A stretch of DNA of 38,073 bases from Rhodospirillales bacterium (GCA_024638475.1 JAHEKG010000006.1:1-38073), one strand, 5' to 3'. Positions 9,315 to 17,291 are shown, numbered from the stretch's first letter. Numbers and translations: made by a program. Notes: generated by a model from the sequence alone, not told the origin.

Positions 9315-10833
9315 GTTCGAAGTAGTCGGATACCGTATCTATGACGCCCTGTTGCGTGTCCGGATCGATACCGGCCAAGCTCTTGGCTAACGCTTTCTTG
9401 AAGTCGAGTTGCATTTGCCGGCCGATCTGAATCCGCTGTGCCTGGGGTGACCCCGCGCCGTGCATGGACTCTGTGAGATACCCCACGGCGTTGCGGCCCA
9501 AGGTCATGTTCTCGATGAGTCGCAGGATGCGCATCCGATCTTCGGTAGGTATTTCCTTGCGGCCTTTGAAGTATTTCCGCAACCGGTCGCCCAGTTCCGG
9601 GTGTTCCAGATCCTGCTGCGACGGCAACGTCACGACCAACCCGCCGGCCAAATCCTGCGCCAACCGCGCGACCTCGTAAGGCATCTTAGTGACGTGGTGC
9701 TTACACACATTGGCGAGCATATCGTCATTAATATAAGCACCGGATGCGGTCGCGTGAGCCTGGTAGCTAGAGGCGATGCCTGTCGAGTACACGGTCTCGT
9801 TGAGGTGCGTCATTTCCACTAACTTGTCTTTGATGTGAGAGGCCCGCTCCACACCGTTGAAGTCGGCGATCGTCGCAGCTGCACCAATTAACACATCACC
9901 GACACCGGATTTACAAACATAGCTGCGACGGTGATAGCAGGTGAAACGCTCAACCAGCATCGCCGCGAATTCGAATTCCCCATGCATGAACACCCGATCC
10001 CAGGGAATGAAGACATCCTCGAAGATCACCATCGCTTCCTGCCCGGAATACTGACTGTTACCCACGTCGATGTCGCCCTCTTCCATGGCACGAGTGTCGC
10101 AGGATTGGCGCCCGTAAACGTAGGTGATCCCCGGGGCATCGACGGGAACGGCGCCAACAATGGCAAAGTCCTCATCGCCCGCACCTAAGCGCATCGTCGG
10201 CATGACCAACAGCCAATGGGAATTCAAACACCCGGTCTGATGAGCCTTGGCACCGCGAATGTAGACACCCTCTTCCGTACGCTTGGACACGTGCACGAAT
10301 AAATCCGGATCGTCTTGCTCGTGGGGGGCTTTGCTGCGGTCGCCTTTCACGTCCGTCATCGCACCACCGATGACGAGTCCCTGCGCCTGAGTCATGGTGA
10401 CGAACGACTTGAACTGCTCGTGATAGTGAGTACCGTGCGCAGCATCGATCTCATAGGTGACCGAGTACAGCGAATTGAACGCGTCCATTCCAACGCAACG
10501 TTGGAAACAGGTGCCGGTTAGCTGCCCGAGGCGCCGCTGCATCTTGTTTTGCAGGACTAAGTCTTCGGGGCTTTCGGCGATATGTAAAAACCGATTGATG
10601 CGCGTGCCCGTGAAAGGTGACATCGCAGTGGCCAGCTCCGGGCGCTCATTGGCGAGGTCATACGTCCGCGCAACCGCATTGATAGAGGGCCGAATCATAG
10701 GATGGTCCACCGGCTCATCGACGAGTTCGCCGAATAGGTACACGGTGAGGTCCCGGCCCCGCAGACTGGCGATGTACTCCTCGCCGTTACTAATGGGCTT
10801 CTGGGCCTTTATTTCAGCAACTTCAACTGCCAT
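9277..10833 (-). CDS. 4-hydroxybutyryl-CoA dehydratase/vinylacetyl-CoA isomerase-like protein (AbfD type, HpaB superfamily)
   Basis: Automatic annotation may call this 4-hydroxyphenylacetate 3-monooxygenase, but the sequence follows the AbfD branch, which binds FAD and a [4Fe-4S] cluster and dehydrates 4-hydroxybutyryl-CoA to crotonyl-CoA by a radical route. Visible AbfD signatures are YLFGELVDEPVDHPMIRPS, TCFQRCVGMDAFNS (Cys109, Cys113), GAMTDVKGDRS, RGAKAHQTG, YGRQSCDTRAMEEGDIDVGN, YHRRSYVCKSGVGD (His301, Tyr305, Cys307) and LTESMHGAGSPQAQRI. The cysteine pair and the His/Cys pair match the cluster ligands known for the Clostridium enzyme. From memory, though, His to Cys is one residue shorter here. 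Length (518) is normal. It lies 78 bp after the indolepyruvate oxidoreductase. The true substrate is uncertain; a related gamma-hydroxyacyl-CoA is possible. Confidence 0.72.
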   Translation of the reverse strand: MAVEVAEIKAQKPISNGEEYIASLRGRDLTVYLFGELVDEPVDHPMIRPSINAVARTYDLANERPELATAMSPFTGTRINRFLHIAESPEDLVLQNKMQRRLGQLTGTCFQRCVGMDAFNSLYSVTYEIDAAHGTHYHEQFKSFVTMTQAQGLVIGGAMTDVKGDRSKAPHEQDDPDLFVHVSKRTEEGVYIRGAKAHQTGCLNSHWLLVMPTMRLGAGDEDFAIVGAVPVDAPGITYVYGRQSCDTRAMEEGDIDVGNSQYSGQEAMVIFEDVFIPWDRVFMHGEFEFAAMLVERFTCYHRRSYVCKSGVGDVLIGAAATIADFNGVERASHIKDKLVEMTHLNETVYSTGIASSYQAHATASGAYINDDMLANVCKHHVTKMPYEVARLAQDLAGGLVVTLPSQQDLEHPELGDRLRKYFKGRKEIPTEDRMRILRLIENMTLGRNAVGYLTESMHGAGSPQAQRIQIGRQMQLDFKKALAKSLAGIDPDTQQGVIDTVSDYFERVFAVPDSKTDD

Positions 10834-10911
10834 GCCTCTATCTCCGCACGCAAAACCGCTATCGTCCCCCGCCCGGCGGACGACGTCAATCTTAAGCCAA
10901 CCCGGACCCCG

Positions 10912-13900
10912 TCAGGCGGCTTGTTGCAGATCGGGCGAACGCCAGCGACTAAGTAACTCCGCACGGCAAGCGTCGGCGCGAGCGACGGCCGCTGCCTTAA
11001 CGGGACCGTATCCCCGAATCTCCTCGGGTATTCGCAACAATTCGGCCGCCAAGTCTAGCCGCTCGGCAGACAGGCCGCGCATGACCTCATCCAACAAGTT
11101 TTGATACTCCGCGAGCAGCCGCCGCTCCATACGCCGTTCTTTGGCATAGCCGAACGGATCGAACATCGATCCGCGCAAGAATCTGAATCGCGCCAACAAT
11201 TTGAAAACGGACATTATGTAACCACCGAATACCCGTTTTATCGGCCGGCCGGTAACGGGGTCTAGTTTTGTCAGTAACGGCGGCGCCAGATGAAACTTCA
11301 GCTTCATCGGCCCATCGAACTCCCGCGCCAATCTTGCGGAAAATTCTGGCCCGCTCATCAACCGTGCCACCTCGTACTCATCTTTATAAGCCATCAATTT
11401 GAACAAGTTGCGGGCAACAACTTCCAAGAGCGCGCTGCTCCCCGGACGAACTTCGCTTTCCGCCTCGCGAACCTTTTCGACCTGAGCAAGATAGGTCCTT
11501 GCGTAAGTAGCGTTCTGGTAGCCGGTCAAGAACTCAACACGCCGCTCAATAATCTCGTCGATCGATGAGGACAGTCGTGCGATTTGGTTTTTTGGGCTCT
11601 CATCCGCAATGGACTCGACCGCAGCCAAGTCAGCCGCTGCGCGGCGGCCCCAGTTGAAGGCGTCGACGTTCTGCTCCACTGCGACCCCATTCAATTCAAT
11701 GGCCCGCTCGAGCGCGTCCGCGGTCAGCGGGATCAGCCCCCGCTGATAGGCGTAGCCGACCAAAAATAGGTTGCTGGCAATGGCGTCGCCTAGTAGCGCA
11801 GTCGCCAAACGCGTGGCCGGCACGAAGAAAGCGCGATCCCGACGCGTCACCGAAGTGATAGCCGACACCATGTCATCGGCAGGAAACGCCAAGTCGCGAT
11901 CACGAATAAACGCCGCCGGCATGTCGTCGTGGAGATTGACGACCGCCGCGCTGCGGCGTTGATCCAGCTTGCCGAGCGCCTCTTTACCGGCGCCCACGAC
12001 TAGATCGCAGCCTAGCATGAGGTCTGCCTCCCCTGCGGGAATGCGCACGGCATGCAAGACGCCGGGTGTCTTGCCGATGCGGACATGGGATAGAACCGCA
12101 CCAAACTTTTGCGCCAAGCCTGTCTGGTCGAGCGTCGTCACCGCCAACCCGTCTAAGTGCGCGGCCATGCCCAATAACGCGCTAACCGTGACAACCCCCG
12201 TACCACCGACACCAGGAACGATGATGCCGTACGGCCGATCCAAGCCCACTTTGTTACCCGGCTCCGGAATCGGCGTCGTGTCAATTTGTTTAGGCGTGGG
12301 TTTGCGCAGTTCCGCGCCCTCCACGGTGACGAAACTCGGACAAAAGCCTTCGACGCAGCTGAAATCTTTATTGCAAGCGGACTGGTTTATCGTCCGCTTC
12401 CTCCCGAACTCGGTTTCCCGCGGCACAACGGCAAGACAATTGGAAACCTGGCTGCAATCGCCGCAGCCCTCACACACCAATTCGTTGATCACGACTCGAC
12501 GCTGTGGGTCTTCCAATAAGCCCCGTTTGCGGCGGCGGCGCTTTTCCGCGGCGCAGGTCTGGTCGTAGATCAGCACGGTGATGCCGGGCTCTTCACGCAA
12601 CTGTTCTTGAATCCTGGCAAGATCGCGACGATGATCGATACTGGCCCGCTCCCGCAGCACGTCCGCGTTGGGATATTTTTCCGGTTCATCGCTGACGATA
12701 GCGATGCGCGTGACGCCCTCCGCAGCCACTTGATCCACGATCATCTCAACGGACAATTGGCCATCGACCTGCTGACCGCCCGTCATGGCCACGGCATCGT
12801 TGTAAAGAATCTTGTAGGTCATGTTCACGCCGGCGGCAATCGCGGCGCGGATCGCCAGTAATCCGGAATGGTAGTAGGTACCGTCGCCCAGGTTCTGGAA
12901 AATATGCGTCGTTTCGGTAAATGGAGCCTGGCCAATCCAGCTCGCCCCCTCGCCACCCATTTGGGTAAACGTCGCGGTGTCTCTGTCCATCCACATCGCC
13001 ATGTAATGACAGCCGATCCCAGCGGTGGCGCGGCTGCCAGCGGGAACCCGGGTCGACGTGTTGTGCGGGCAGCCGGAACAAAAATGCGGGGTCCGCTCCA
13101 AGCTGGGCTTCAGATGATCTAGAAAACCTTCTTTTTGCCTCAGGAAATCGATGCGTTCCTGCAGCCGGCTAGCATGGGCCGGGTCCGTTACATAGGGCCC
13201 CAGCCGCGCCGCCAGGACGGTGGCAACTTGCGCCGGTGTCAACTCCCCATTCGCCGGCAATAACCAATCACGGTTTTCATCGAACTTGCCGACGATGCGC
13301 GGTCGTCTATCCGCATGCCAGTTATAAAGCTGCTCTCTAATTTGGTTCTCTACGACGGCGCGTTTTTCTTCGACGACAACGATTTCCTCCAGGCCTTCCG
13401 CAAACCGGCGGACCCCTTCGGGCTCGAGGGGCCAGCTCATACCGACCTTGTAGAGGCGCACCCCGAGACGTTTTAATTCGGCCTCATCGAGGCCAAGGTC
13501 TTCCAGGGCCTGGCGCACATCGCCGTAGGCTTTGCCCGTAGTCACGATCCCGAAGCGCGCCGCGGGCGCTTCCAGCACGATACGATCCAACTGGTTGTGG
13601 CGCACAAACCCCAGCGCCGCATAGATCTTGTAGCGATGAAGACGGCGTTCCTGCTCTAGCGGAGAGTCAGGCCAACGAATGTTTAGCCCGCCCACCGGCA
13701 TCTCGATCTGCGGTGTGGCAATCGCAAACCGCTGCGAATCGATGTCGACGCTCGCCGATGAATCCGCCGTCTCCGAGATCATCTTAAGCGCTACCCAACA
13801 TCCCGAGAAGCGGCTCAACGCAAATCCGAATAAGCCAAAGTCGAGTACATCCTGCACGCCGGCCGGATTCAATACCGGAATCATCGCGTCCATGAACGCG

Positions 13901-14379
13901 TACTCGCTTTGATGGGCCAGCGTCGAGGATTTGGCGGCGTGGTCATCGCCCGCCGCAACGATCACGCCCCCGTGTGGCGCAGTGCCCGCCGAATTGGCGT
14001 GCTTGAGCACATCGCCGCTCCGGTCGACCCCCGGGCCTTTCCCATACCATAGGGAAAATACACCATCCTGCTTTGCCCCCGGGAAAAGCCCCACCTGTTG
14101 GGTCCCCCAAACTGCCGTCGCGGCCAGGTCCTCGTTGACTCCAGGGTGGAACTTGATGGCCGCGCGGTCGAGAAAGGGCTGCGCCCGCCAAAATTGTTGG
14201 TCCACTCCACCGAGCGGCGAACCGCGATAGCCCGTGACGTAACCCGCTGTGTTCAAACCACGCGCGTTATCGCGTTGCCGCTGCAACAACATGAGCTTGA
14301 CCAGCGCCTGGATACCAGACAGGTAGGCGGCGCCGGTCGCGACTCGGTACCGGTCGTTCAGGTCCTTCACGGCAAGCAA
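10912..14379 (-). CDS. Indolepyruvate ferredoxin oxidoreductase, one-chain proteobacterial form (IorA-IorB fusion)
   Basis: This enzyme oxidatively decarboxylates aryl- and other 2-oxo acids, formed by transamination of amino acids, to acyl-CoA with ferredoxin as acceptor. The 1155 residues contain, in order, the pyrimidine/TPP domain (AGYVTGYRGSPLGGVD, FHPGVNEDLAATAVWG, YGKGPGVDRSGD), the pyrophosphate-binding domain (CSGCPHNTST, GDGTYYHSG, LYNDAVAMTGGQ, about residues 420-540) and a ferredoxin-like region near 630-690 (VCEGCGDCSQVSNC, then CNKDFSCVEGFCPSF). The gamma domain follows (GVGGTGVVTVSALLGMAA, DQTGLAQKFGAVLSH), and then a C-terminal DUF6537-like part. The start is TTG at 14379, decided by a strong AGGAGG five bases upstream. 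An Lrp-type regulator diverges from it. It probably feeds aromatic amino-acid catabolism. Confidence 0.93.
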   Translation of the reverse strand: MLAVKDLNDRYRVATGAAYLSGIQALVKLMLLQRQRDNARGLNTAGYVTGYRGSPLGGVDQQFWRAQPFLDRAAIKFHPGVNEDLAATAVWGTQQVGLFPGAKQDGVFSLWYGKGPGVDRSGDVLKHANSAGTAPHGGVIVAAGDDHAAKSSTLAHQSEYAFMDAMIPVLNPAGVQDVLDFGLFGFALSRFSGCWVALKMISETADSSASVDIDSQRFAIATPQIEMPVGGLNIRWPDSPLEQERRLHRYKIYAALGFVRHNQLDRIVLEAPAARFGIVTTGKAYGDVRQALEDLGLDEAELKRLGVRLYKVGMSWPLEPEGVRRFAEGLEEIVVVEEKRAVVENQIREQLYNWHADRRPRIVGKFDENRDWLLPANGELTPAQVATVLAARLGPYVTDPAHASRLQERIDFLRQKEGFLDHLKPSLERTPHFCSGCPHNTSTRVPAGSRATAGIGCHYMAMWMDRDTATFTQMGGEGASWIGQAPFTETTHIFQNLGDGTYYHSGLLAIRAAIAAGVNMTYKILYNDAVAMTGGQQVDGQLSVEMIVDQVAAEGVTRIAIVSDEPEKYPNADVLRERASIDHRRDLARIQEQLREEPGITVLIYDQTCAAEKRRRRKRGLLEDPQRRVVINELVCEGCGDCSQVSNCLAVVPRETEFGRKRTINQSACNKDFSCVEGFCPSFVTVEGAELRKPTPKQIDTTPIPEPGNKVGLDRPYGIIVPGVGGTGVVTVSALLGMAAHLDGLAVTTLDQTGLAQKFGAVLSHVRIGKTPGVLHAVRIPAGEADLMLGCDLVVGAGKEALGKLDQRRSAAVVNLHDDMPAAFIRDRDLAFPADDMVSAITSVTRRDRAFFVPATRLATALLGDAIASNLFLVGYAYQRGLIPLTADALERAIELNGVAVEQNVDAFNWGRRAAADLAAVESIADESPKNQIARLSSSIDEIIERRVEFLTGYQNATYARTYLAQVEKVREAESEVRPGSSALLEVVARNLFKLMAYKDEYEVARLMSGPEFSARLAREFDGPMKLKFHLAPPLLTKLDPVTGRPIKRVFGGYIMSVFKLLARFRFLRGSMFDPFGYAKERRMERRLLAEYQNLLDEVMRGLSAERLDLAAELLRIPEEIRGYGPVKAAAVARADACRAELLSRWRSPDLQQAA

Positions 14380-14506
14380 TTCACCCTCCTAACGGCGTCG
14401 CAGGCTGTCGCCATGTTACGCCCATCCTCATAGGAAATAATTGCATATTTTCTTCAACTACTATAAATACTAGGATATATATCCGCCTTTTAGGTTTTAT
14501 ATTAGG
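14380..14506. promoter_or_regulatory. Divergent promoter region between ior and the Lrp-type regulator
   Basis: This gap is strikingly AT-rich compared with its surroundings. On the plus strand TTGCAT (14441-14446) and TATAAA (14462-14467), 15 bp apart, are possible -35/-10 boxes for the regulator. A 12-bp palindrome GGATATATATCC (14473-14484) lies between these boxes and the regulator ATG and could be an operator for Lrp-type binding. The oxidoreductase reads the other way and has AGGAGG right before its TTG. These assignments are by eye. Confidence 0.4.
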
Positions 14507-14977
14507 ATGAAATCTCCGATAAATCTAGACGAAATCGACCGCCGAATACTCAGGGCTCTGCAACAACAGGGCGACATTTCCATGGTGGACCTAGGCGAGC
14601 GGGTCGGTCTCTCGCACACACCTTGCTGGCGGCGGGTGAAGCGCTTGGAAGACTCCGGCGTGATTCGGCGACGCGTCGCCTTGCTGGATCCGCATCTACT
14701 CGAACTATCCGTAAGCGTGTTTGCCGCCATTAGTATCAAGAAGCATGACGAAGCCTCGTTGGCCCGGTTTGAAAAGGCCGTGCAGGCAATCGACGCAATT
14801 GTCGAATGCCACACGGTCAGCGGCGACCGCGATTTCTTGCTGAGGGTCGTGGTCGGTACCGTCGCCGACTACGAATTGCTGTTGAAACGCAAACTGACCC
14901 AGCTACCCGGCGTGGAGTCGGTGAGTTCGACGTTTGCTTTGAAACAGGCCAAGTACACGACGCAGTTGCCGATCTGA
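14507..14977 (+). CDS. Lrp/AsnC-family transcriptional regulator
   Basis: This is a small DNA-binding protein that senses amino acids or related 2-oxo acids. The 156 residues have the standard plan. An N-terminal HTH carries LDEIDRRILRALQQQGDISM and then DLGERVGLSHTPCWRRVKRLEDSGVI, where the recognition helix follows the LSHTPCWRRV stretch. A C-terminal RAM ligand domain carries AIVECHTVSGDRDFLLRVVV and KLTQLPGVESVSSTFALKQAK. It is divergently paired with the indolepyruvate oxidoreductase across a 127-bp AT-rich gap, which makes that gene its most likely target and an aromatic amino acid its most likely effector. Both of these are inferences. It ends 19 bp before the convergent methyltransferase. 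Confidence 0.92.
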   Translation: MKSPINLDEIDRRILRALQQQGDISMVDLGERVGLSHTPCWRRVKRLEDSGVIRRRVALLDPHLLELSVSVFAAISIKKHDEASLARFEKAVQAIDAIVECHTVSGDRDFLLRVVVGTVADYELLLKRKLTQLPGVESVSSTFALKQAKYTTQLPI

Positions 14978-14996
14978 CTTTACGCAACGCTGTCTA

Positions 14997-16136
14997 TCAT
15001 TTCTTAGCACCGGTAAAGAAATATCGCCCACCGGCGCTGCGAGTGGCATGCTTGTCCACTTTATTGGCCGCAAAAAATAAACTGCGCGTAAAAGCGCGAA
15101 AGATATTAGCGGATGCGAAACCTGCAGCCGCATAGAAATCTTCCAATGGCAGCTCATAACATGCCGCCATAAAGGGTTCATTATTGAAATGAATATCCCA
15201 GTCGCGCAAAGACGCGGTGTATGCATCGAGCTCGTCAAACTGCGGTGCATCCTGATGCAGCATGATGCCACCCGGCTTTAGTAGCCGATGGCATTCGGCA
15301 AACACCCTTTTTAGCGCAGGCAGGGACGTCTCATGCAGAAACTGGCGTGACACGATGAGATCGAACGACTCGTCTTCGAAGGGCACCGCTTCCGCGTTGG
15401 CCTGTCGAAAATCGACGGCAACACCCAGTGCATTCGCGCGGGCGTGGGCATAGCGCAGACAAGGGGCGGCGACATCGATGCCGATGACCTCGGCAGTCTC
15501 GAAAGCCGCTTTGAACGGCAGCGTAAAGTGGCCGACCGTACAACCCAGATCCAGAATACGTTGCGGATGCAGGTCGGCATGCTTGGCTTTTAGCCACGCG
15601 GCCACGGACTGCCCAGCGTCGTCGTTGTAGGGCCCCTGGGTACCCATGGAATGCACACTGATCACCCGGTCGTAGGCTGCACCGGCCGATAGATCGTCGC
15701 TAACCGTTTCCGTATGGTATCCGCCGGGACAAAGATGAATGTCGTGGGCGGTGAGATAACGCGGCACCTCGACATCCGGGTCCAGGGTCAGCGATCCGAT
15801 GGTCCGCTGCGTTTTCGCCCGGGCCATGAGCGCCGCTCGCTGGCGGCCGACCATGCCTGCGGCGACGTCGTGCATGCGTTCCTGATTGTAGGTTCTCAAG
15901 GCGTACCAGGCCTGATTGGCCGGTACCCGCCGCATGGCCGCTGCGATATCTTTATGGTTGGGCGATCGGCCGAGCGTGTCTTTTAGAACAGGCGCTACTT
16001 CGCGTCGATAAAGTTGCCGCAAGCCGGGCCGTAACCGCACTTCCAGCAATAGCGACATTTGCCGTACGAAATCTTCTCGAGACTGCTCTTCCGCCGTCGC
16101 CGTCGGCAGCATCCCATGGGTGGCAAAACTCGGCAT
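14997..16136 (-). CDS. Class I SAM-dependent methyltransferase, unknown substrate
   Basis: The methyltransferase core sits in the second half of the 379 residues. Motif I is RILDLGCTVGHFTLPFK (about residues 190-206), followed by VIGIDVAAPCLRYA, DFRQANAEAVPFEDESFDLIV and LLKPGGIMLHQDA. Motif I has CTVG where CGTG or CGPG is usual. The N-terminal 150 residues are a helical region of their own (DFVRQMSLLLEVRLRPGLR onward) without a recognised domain, so this is not a minimal methyltransferase. The ATG at 16136 has little Shine-Dalgarno sequence. The gene lies downstream of the paired hairpins and stands alone in its orientation. A 7-bp AT-stem inverted repeat (14999-15022) at its end might help termination between the convergent genes. 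The substrate is unknown. Confidence 0.75.
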   Translation of the reverse strand: MPSFATHGMLPTATAEEQSREDFVRQMSLLLEVRLRPGLRQLYRREVAPVLKDTLGRSPNHKDIAAAMRRVPANQAWYALRTYNQERMHDVAAGMVGRQRAALMARAKTQRTIGSLTLDPDVEVPRYLTAHDIHLCPGGYHTETVSDDLSAGAAYDRVISVHSMGTQGPYNDDAGQSVAAWLKAKHADLHPQRILDLGCTVGHFTLPFKAAFETAEVIGIDVAAPCLRYAHARANALGVAVDFRQANAEAVPFEDESFDLIVSRQFLHETSLPALKRVFAECHRLLKPGGIMLHQDAPQFDELDAYTASLRDWDIHFNNEPFMAACYELPLEDFYAAAGFASANIFRAFTRSLFFAANKVDKHATRSAGGRYFFTGAKK

Positions 16137-16185
16137 AGTGGCCCCAGTTTACACGCAATCCAGATGTCAGCGAACGTTGTGACTA

Positions 16186-16270
16186 GGGTAACTGTCCGTA
16201 CACCTCTCTCATGGGATGGCTCCCTGCGGTCCGCTTTATTCCCATGAGAGAGGTGTACGGACAGTTACCC
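16186..16270 (+). repeat. Hairpin element A: perfect 31-bp inverted repeat around a 23-nt core
   Basis: The left arm 16186-16216 (starts GGGTAACTGTCC, ends CTCATGGGA) and right arm 16240-16270 are exact reverse complements over all 31 bp, and pairing stops at the very next base on the outside. The 23-nt core 16217-16239 starts TGGCTCCCTG and ends CCGCTTTAT. It is identical, in opposite orientation, to the core of element B. Strand + is assigned because the core reads in this direction here. Inside the core is a near-palindrome GCGGTCCGC. There is no T-tract, so an ordinary intrinsic terminator does not explain it. Confidence 0.9.
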
Positions 16271-16338
16271 CAGGATCGTTACGGCTAGACAGCGCCGTCA
16301 GCCAACGAGCCTATCGTCGAAGACGCCGCTTGTTAACT

Positions 16339-16423
16339 GCGCCTGGCTATGGTTACCCGTTTGGAGGGAATAAAGCGGACCGCAGGGAGCCATCCCTCCA
16401 AACGGGTAACCATAGCCAGGCGC
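16339..16423 (-). repeat. Hairpin element B: same core inverted, different 31-bp arms
   Basis: The left arm 16339-16369 (starts GCGCCTGGCTATGG, ends TTTGGAGGGA) and right arm 16393-16423 are perfect reverse complements over 31 bp, again ending abruptly. The core 16370-16392 starts ATAAAGCGGA and ends GGGAGCCA. It is the exact reverse complement of the core of element A. Arms A and B share only the four bases next to the core (GGGA/TCCC), so the conserved unit is 31 bp (4+23+4) and the outer 27 bp on each side are unique to the copy. Confidence 0.9.
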
Positions 16424-16432
16424 GGCGGGACA

Positions 16433-16452
16433 ATCGCACAGGGGCGTGCGAT
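16433..16452 (-). terminator. Small hairpin after the RCCR-like gene, possible weak terminator
   Basis: ATCGCAC and GTGCGAT pair over 7 bp around a 6-nt loop, about 20 bp after the RCCR-like stop on the minus strand. Only a short TTGT follows instead of a run of T, so termination activity is uncertain. Confidence 0.3.
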
Positions 16453-16472
16453 CCGGTCGGAACTATTACCGG

Positions 16473-17273
16473 TTAGGCGCCGTCCATCTGGGCTTTGCCC
16501 ATGCGCAGCGCCAGCATGCGCTCATACTCTTCCTCGCCGAAAATCGGCACCACCAAGGCGTTCATCGGGTCTAGCCGATAACCCAACTCGCGAACGCGGT
16601 AGTCGTAATCGCGCAACGCGCCGCGCTCGGATTCCGGCACCGGCTCTGCTTCATCGAGCCAACCGAACCAGCGATTAATGAACCCTTCGAGATACGCCTC
16701 GCAGATATCAATGTTTTGCTCTTCCAGTTCGGCAAACATGCTAATGCACACCGGCGACAACAGACCGCGCAGGTAGGTGCCGTGACTGACGGACCAGGTG
16801 AAATTCGGATTGCTGCGGAAAGCGAGATGGTCCTCGTTGACTGGCTCGTAGTAACGATTGAGATAATCCAGGTCCACGCGAATATCCGCTCGTGGCGTAT
16901 AGTCGGCGTAGAAGAAAAGCTTGGGCACGGTGCCGAAGATCACGGTCAAATGAGGCACGCGAGTTTGCTGGCTCAAGAACACCGTGGCGTTGATGTCCAA
17001 GATCGATGCCTTGCGATTGCCGATCCATGAATTGACCAGCCAGTCCACCTCAGGTCCCGAATAACCGGCAAACGATCCTTCCATCCGACCATCCGGTGCC
17101 GCGTAATAATCCCTGCCCTCGCAAGCTGGATGCAGCTCGACGTCGAAACGCCCCTTGACTCGCTCAACGATGCCCTTTTGTATCCCCCACAGGCGCTCCC
17201 AGGCCTGGCTCACATCAACGTTGGGATTCTCCGCCAGAAACTCGTGGATGGTCTTAGTTTCGGTGACTGCCAT
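16473..17273 (-). CDS. Red chlorophyll catabolite reductase (RCCR)-like protein, ferredoxin-dependent bilin reductase superfamily
   Basis: Plant RCCR reduces an open-chain chlorophyll breakdown product with ferredoxin electrons. From memory, this 266-residue protein follows Arabidopsis ACD2 over most of its length. EVDWLVNSWIGNRKASILD matches the plant region around DFVIGSWIHCK. LFFYADYTPRADIRVDLDY and LNRYYEPVNEDH match the PHRKDLVLNPDYLKEYYQD region. SHGTYLRGLLSPV matches SPSLFVRSAFSPT, and a C-terminal RLDPMNALVVPIFGEE matches the end of the plant enzyme. The C-terminal catalytic aspartate region appears kept (Asp in RLDPMN), whereas the N-terminal catalytic glutamate seems replaced by hydrophobic residues (LTVIFGT). 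It is expressed with the SDR 18 bp upstream and has GGAG before its ATG. The substrate is unknown, but a linear tetrapyrrole is possible. Confidence 0.65.
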   Translation of the reverse strand: MAVTETKTIHEFLAENPNVDVSQAWERLWGIQKGIVERVKGRFDVELHPACEGRDYYAAPDGRMEGSFAGYSGPEVDWLVNSWIGNRKASILDINATVFLSQQTRVPHLTVIFGTVPKLFFYADYTPRADIRVDLDYLNRYYEPVNEDHLAFRSNPNFTWSVSHGTYLRGLLSPVCISMFAELEEQNIDICEAYLEGFINRWFGWLDEAEPVPESERGALRDYDYRVRELGYRLDPMNALVVPIFGEEEYERMLALRMGKAQMDGA

Positions 17274-17291
17274 GAACTGACTCCGTCGGAC

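Larger units (their letters stand above)
16137..16472. other. Long intergenic region holding two paired hairpin elements
   Basis: This 336-bp gap separates the methyltransferase from the RCCR-like gene. It contains two 85-bp inverted-repeat elements (16186-16270 and 16339-16423) with a 68-bp spacer in which I see no structure, and a smaller hairpin at 16433-16452. Open frames crossing it are forced by the inverted repeats and have no supporting start sites or recognisable product. Confidence 0.7.

Noticed and set aside
9277-10833. 4-hydroxyphenylacetate 3-monooxygenase (HpaB)
   Set aside because: The iron-sulfur ligand cysteines and histidine and the HPMIRPS and HQTG stretches fit the AbfD branch better.
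16186-16423. CRISPR array or integron attC sites
   Set aside because: Only two units exist, they are inverted rather than direct, and the repeated part is the loop. The outer ends do not fit the RYYYAAC/GTTRRRY pattern of attC, and no cas or integrase gene is present.
16216-16678. Open frames on the plus strand crossing the hairpin region
   Set aside because: They result from the inverted repeats and from the antisense of the RCCR-like gene; no start signal and no recognisable product.
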